DNA from: Nitrosomonadales bacterium
GTDB lineage: Bacteria > Pseudomonadota > Gammaproteobacteria > Burkholderiales > SG8-41
Direction of reading: 5' to 3'
Assembly (NCBI GenBank): GCA_009885185.1
Contig: VFLF01000074.1
Coordinates: 1-6,292 of the forward strand
Length of the DNA stretch: 6,292 nt
The position numbers were made by a program, and so were the translations under genes. The notes under the pieces are model-generated. The model saw nothing but the letters and a program-made list of their open reading frames with translations, was not told the DNA's origin and searched no databases. Positions 6,257 to 6,292 of the stretch are shown piece after piece (position 1 is the stretch's first letter; the number at the start of each line of letters is the position of its first letter).

Positions 6257-6284
6257 GCCGCGCTTTCATCATCCTACTTTTTTC

Positions 6285-6292
6285 ATGTCCGC
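6285..6292 (+). CDS. Probable 5' end of a plus-strand gene (partial)
   Basis: ATGTCCGC begins at 6285 and the window ends after two and a half codons (Met-Ser-...). It is called a gene start only because a good -10 box lies about 30 bases upstream and the region before it is non-coding. There is no Shine-Dalgarno; the stretch before the ATG is pyrimidine-rich (CCTACTTTTTTC). The product cannot be guessed. Confidence 0.3.

Larger units (their letters stand above)
6080..6284. other. Divergent intergenic region
   Basis: About 205 bases lie between the start of sulP (minus) and the probable plus-strand gene at 6285. The region holds two 7-base direct repeats GAGGACA (6089-6095, 6098-6104) and two CAGCGCG copies spaced 11 bases (6176-6182, 6187-6193). 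It also holds candidate -10 boxes on opposite strands (6201-6206 and 6251-6256). I see no convincing ORF, RNA gene or terminator. Confidence 0.6.

Overview
The window looks like an ordinary chromosomal stretch of a moderately GC-rich proteobacterium, most likely a betaproteobacterium. That placement rests on a Bug/TctC-type periplasmic binding protein, a family greatly expanded in Burkholderiales, and on a pimC/pimD-like acyl-CoA dehydrogenase pair. It is an inference from gene content, not a measured classification. There is no rRNA, tRNA, CRISPR array, insertion sequence or phage gene.

Layout. Bases 1-33 may hold the last codons of an upstream plus-strand gene. Three plus-strand genes follow in a tight row (76-3403): a 400-residue acyl-CoA dehydrogenase, a 384-residue acyl-CoA dehydrogenase, and a 312-residue D-2-hydroxyacid dehydrogenase. 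Gaps are 30 and 1 base, so they are probably one operon. The strand then switches. A Bug-type solute-binding protein (3418-4410) and a SulP anion transporter with a C-terminal STAS domain (4454-6079) lie on the minus strand, with sulP upstream. The two convergent gene groups end only 14 bases apart with no visible terminator. The right end (6080-6292) is a divergent intergenic region with candidate -10 boxes on both strands, and probably the first codons of another plus-strand gene at 6285.

How the genes may work together. The two dehydrogenases are the most informative part. Each lacks family motifs that the other keeps. The first has the SEPGAGSD loop and a helix-G glutamate but lost the RKQFG and QxxGGxG flavin motifs. 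The second has those flavin motifs but lost the SEPGAGSD loop and both known catalytic-glutamate positions. This suggests one mixed enzyme rather than two separate ones. They probably introduce a double bond into a CoA thioester of an unknown acid, possibly a dicarboxylic, alicyclic or aromatic-derived acid as in pim-type clusters. The hydroxyacid dehydrogenase would reduce or oxidise a 2-oxo/2-hydroxy acid with NADP(H). The opposite-strand pair would bind an organic acid in the periplasm (Bug protein) and move an anion, possibly a C4-dicarboxylate, across the inner membrane (SulP). A shared organic-acid theme is plausible, but nothing in the sequence identifies the substrate. I see no clear sign of a wholly new system; the split dehydrogenase pair is the best lead.
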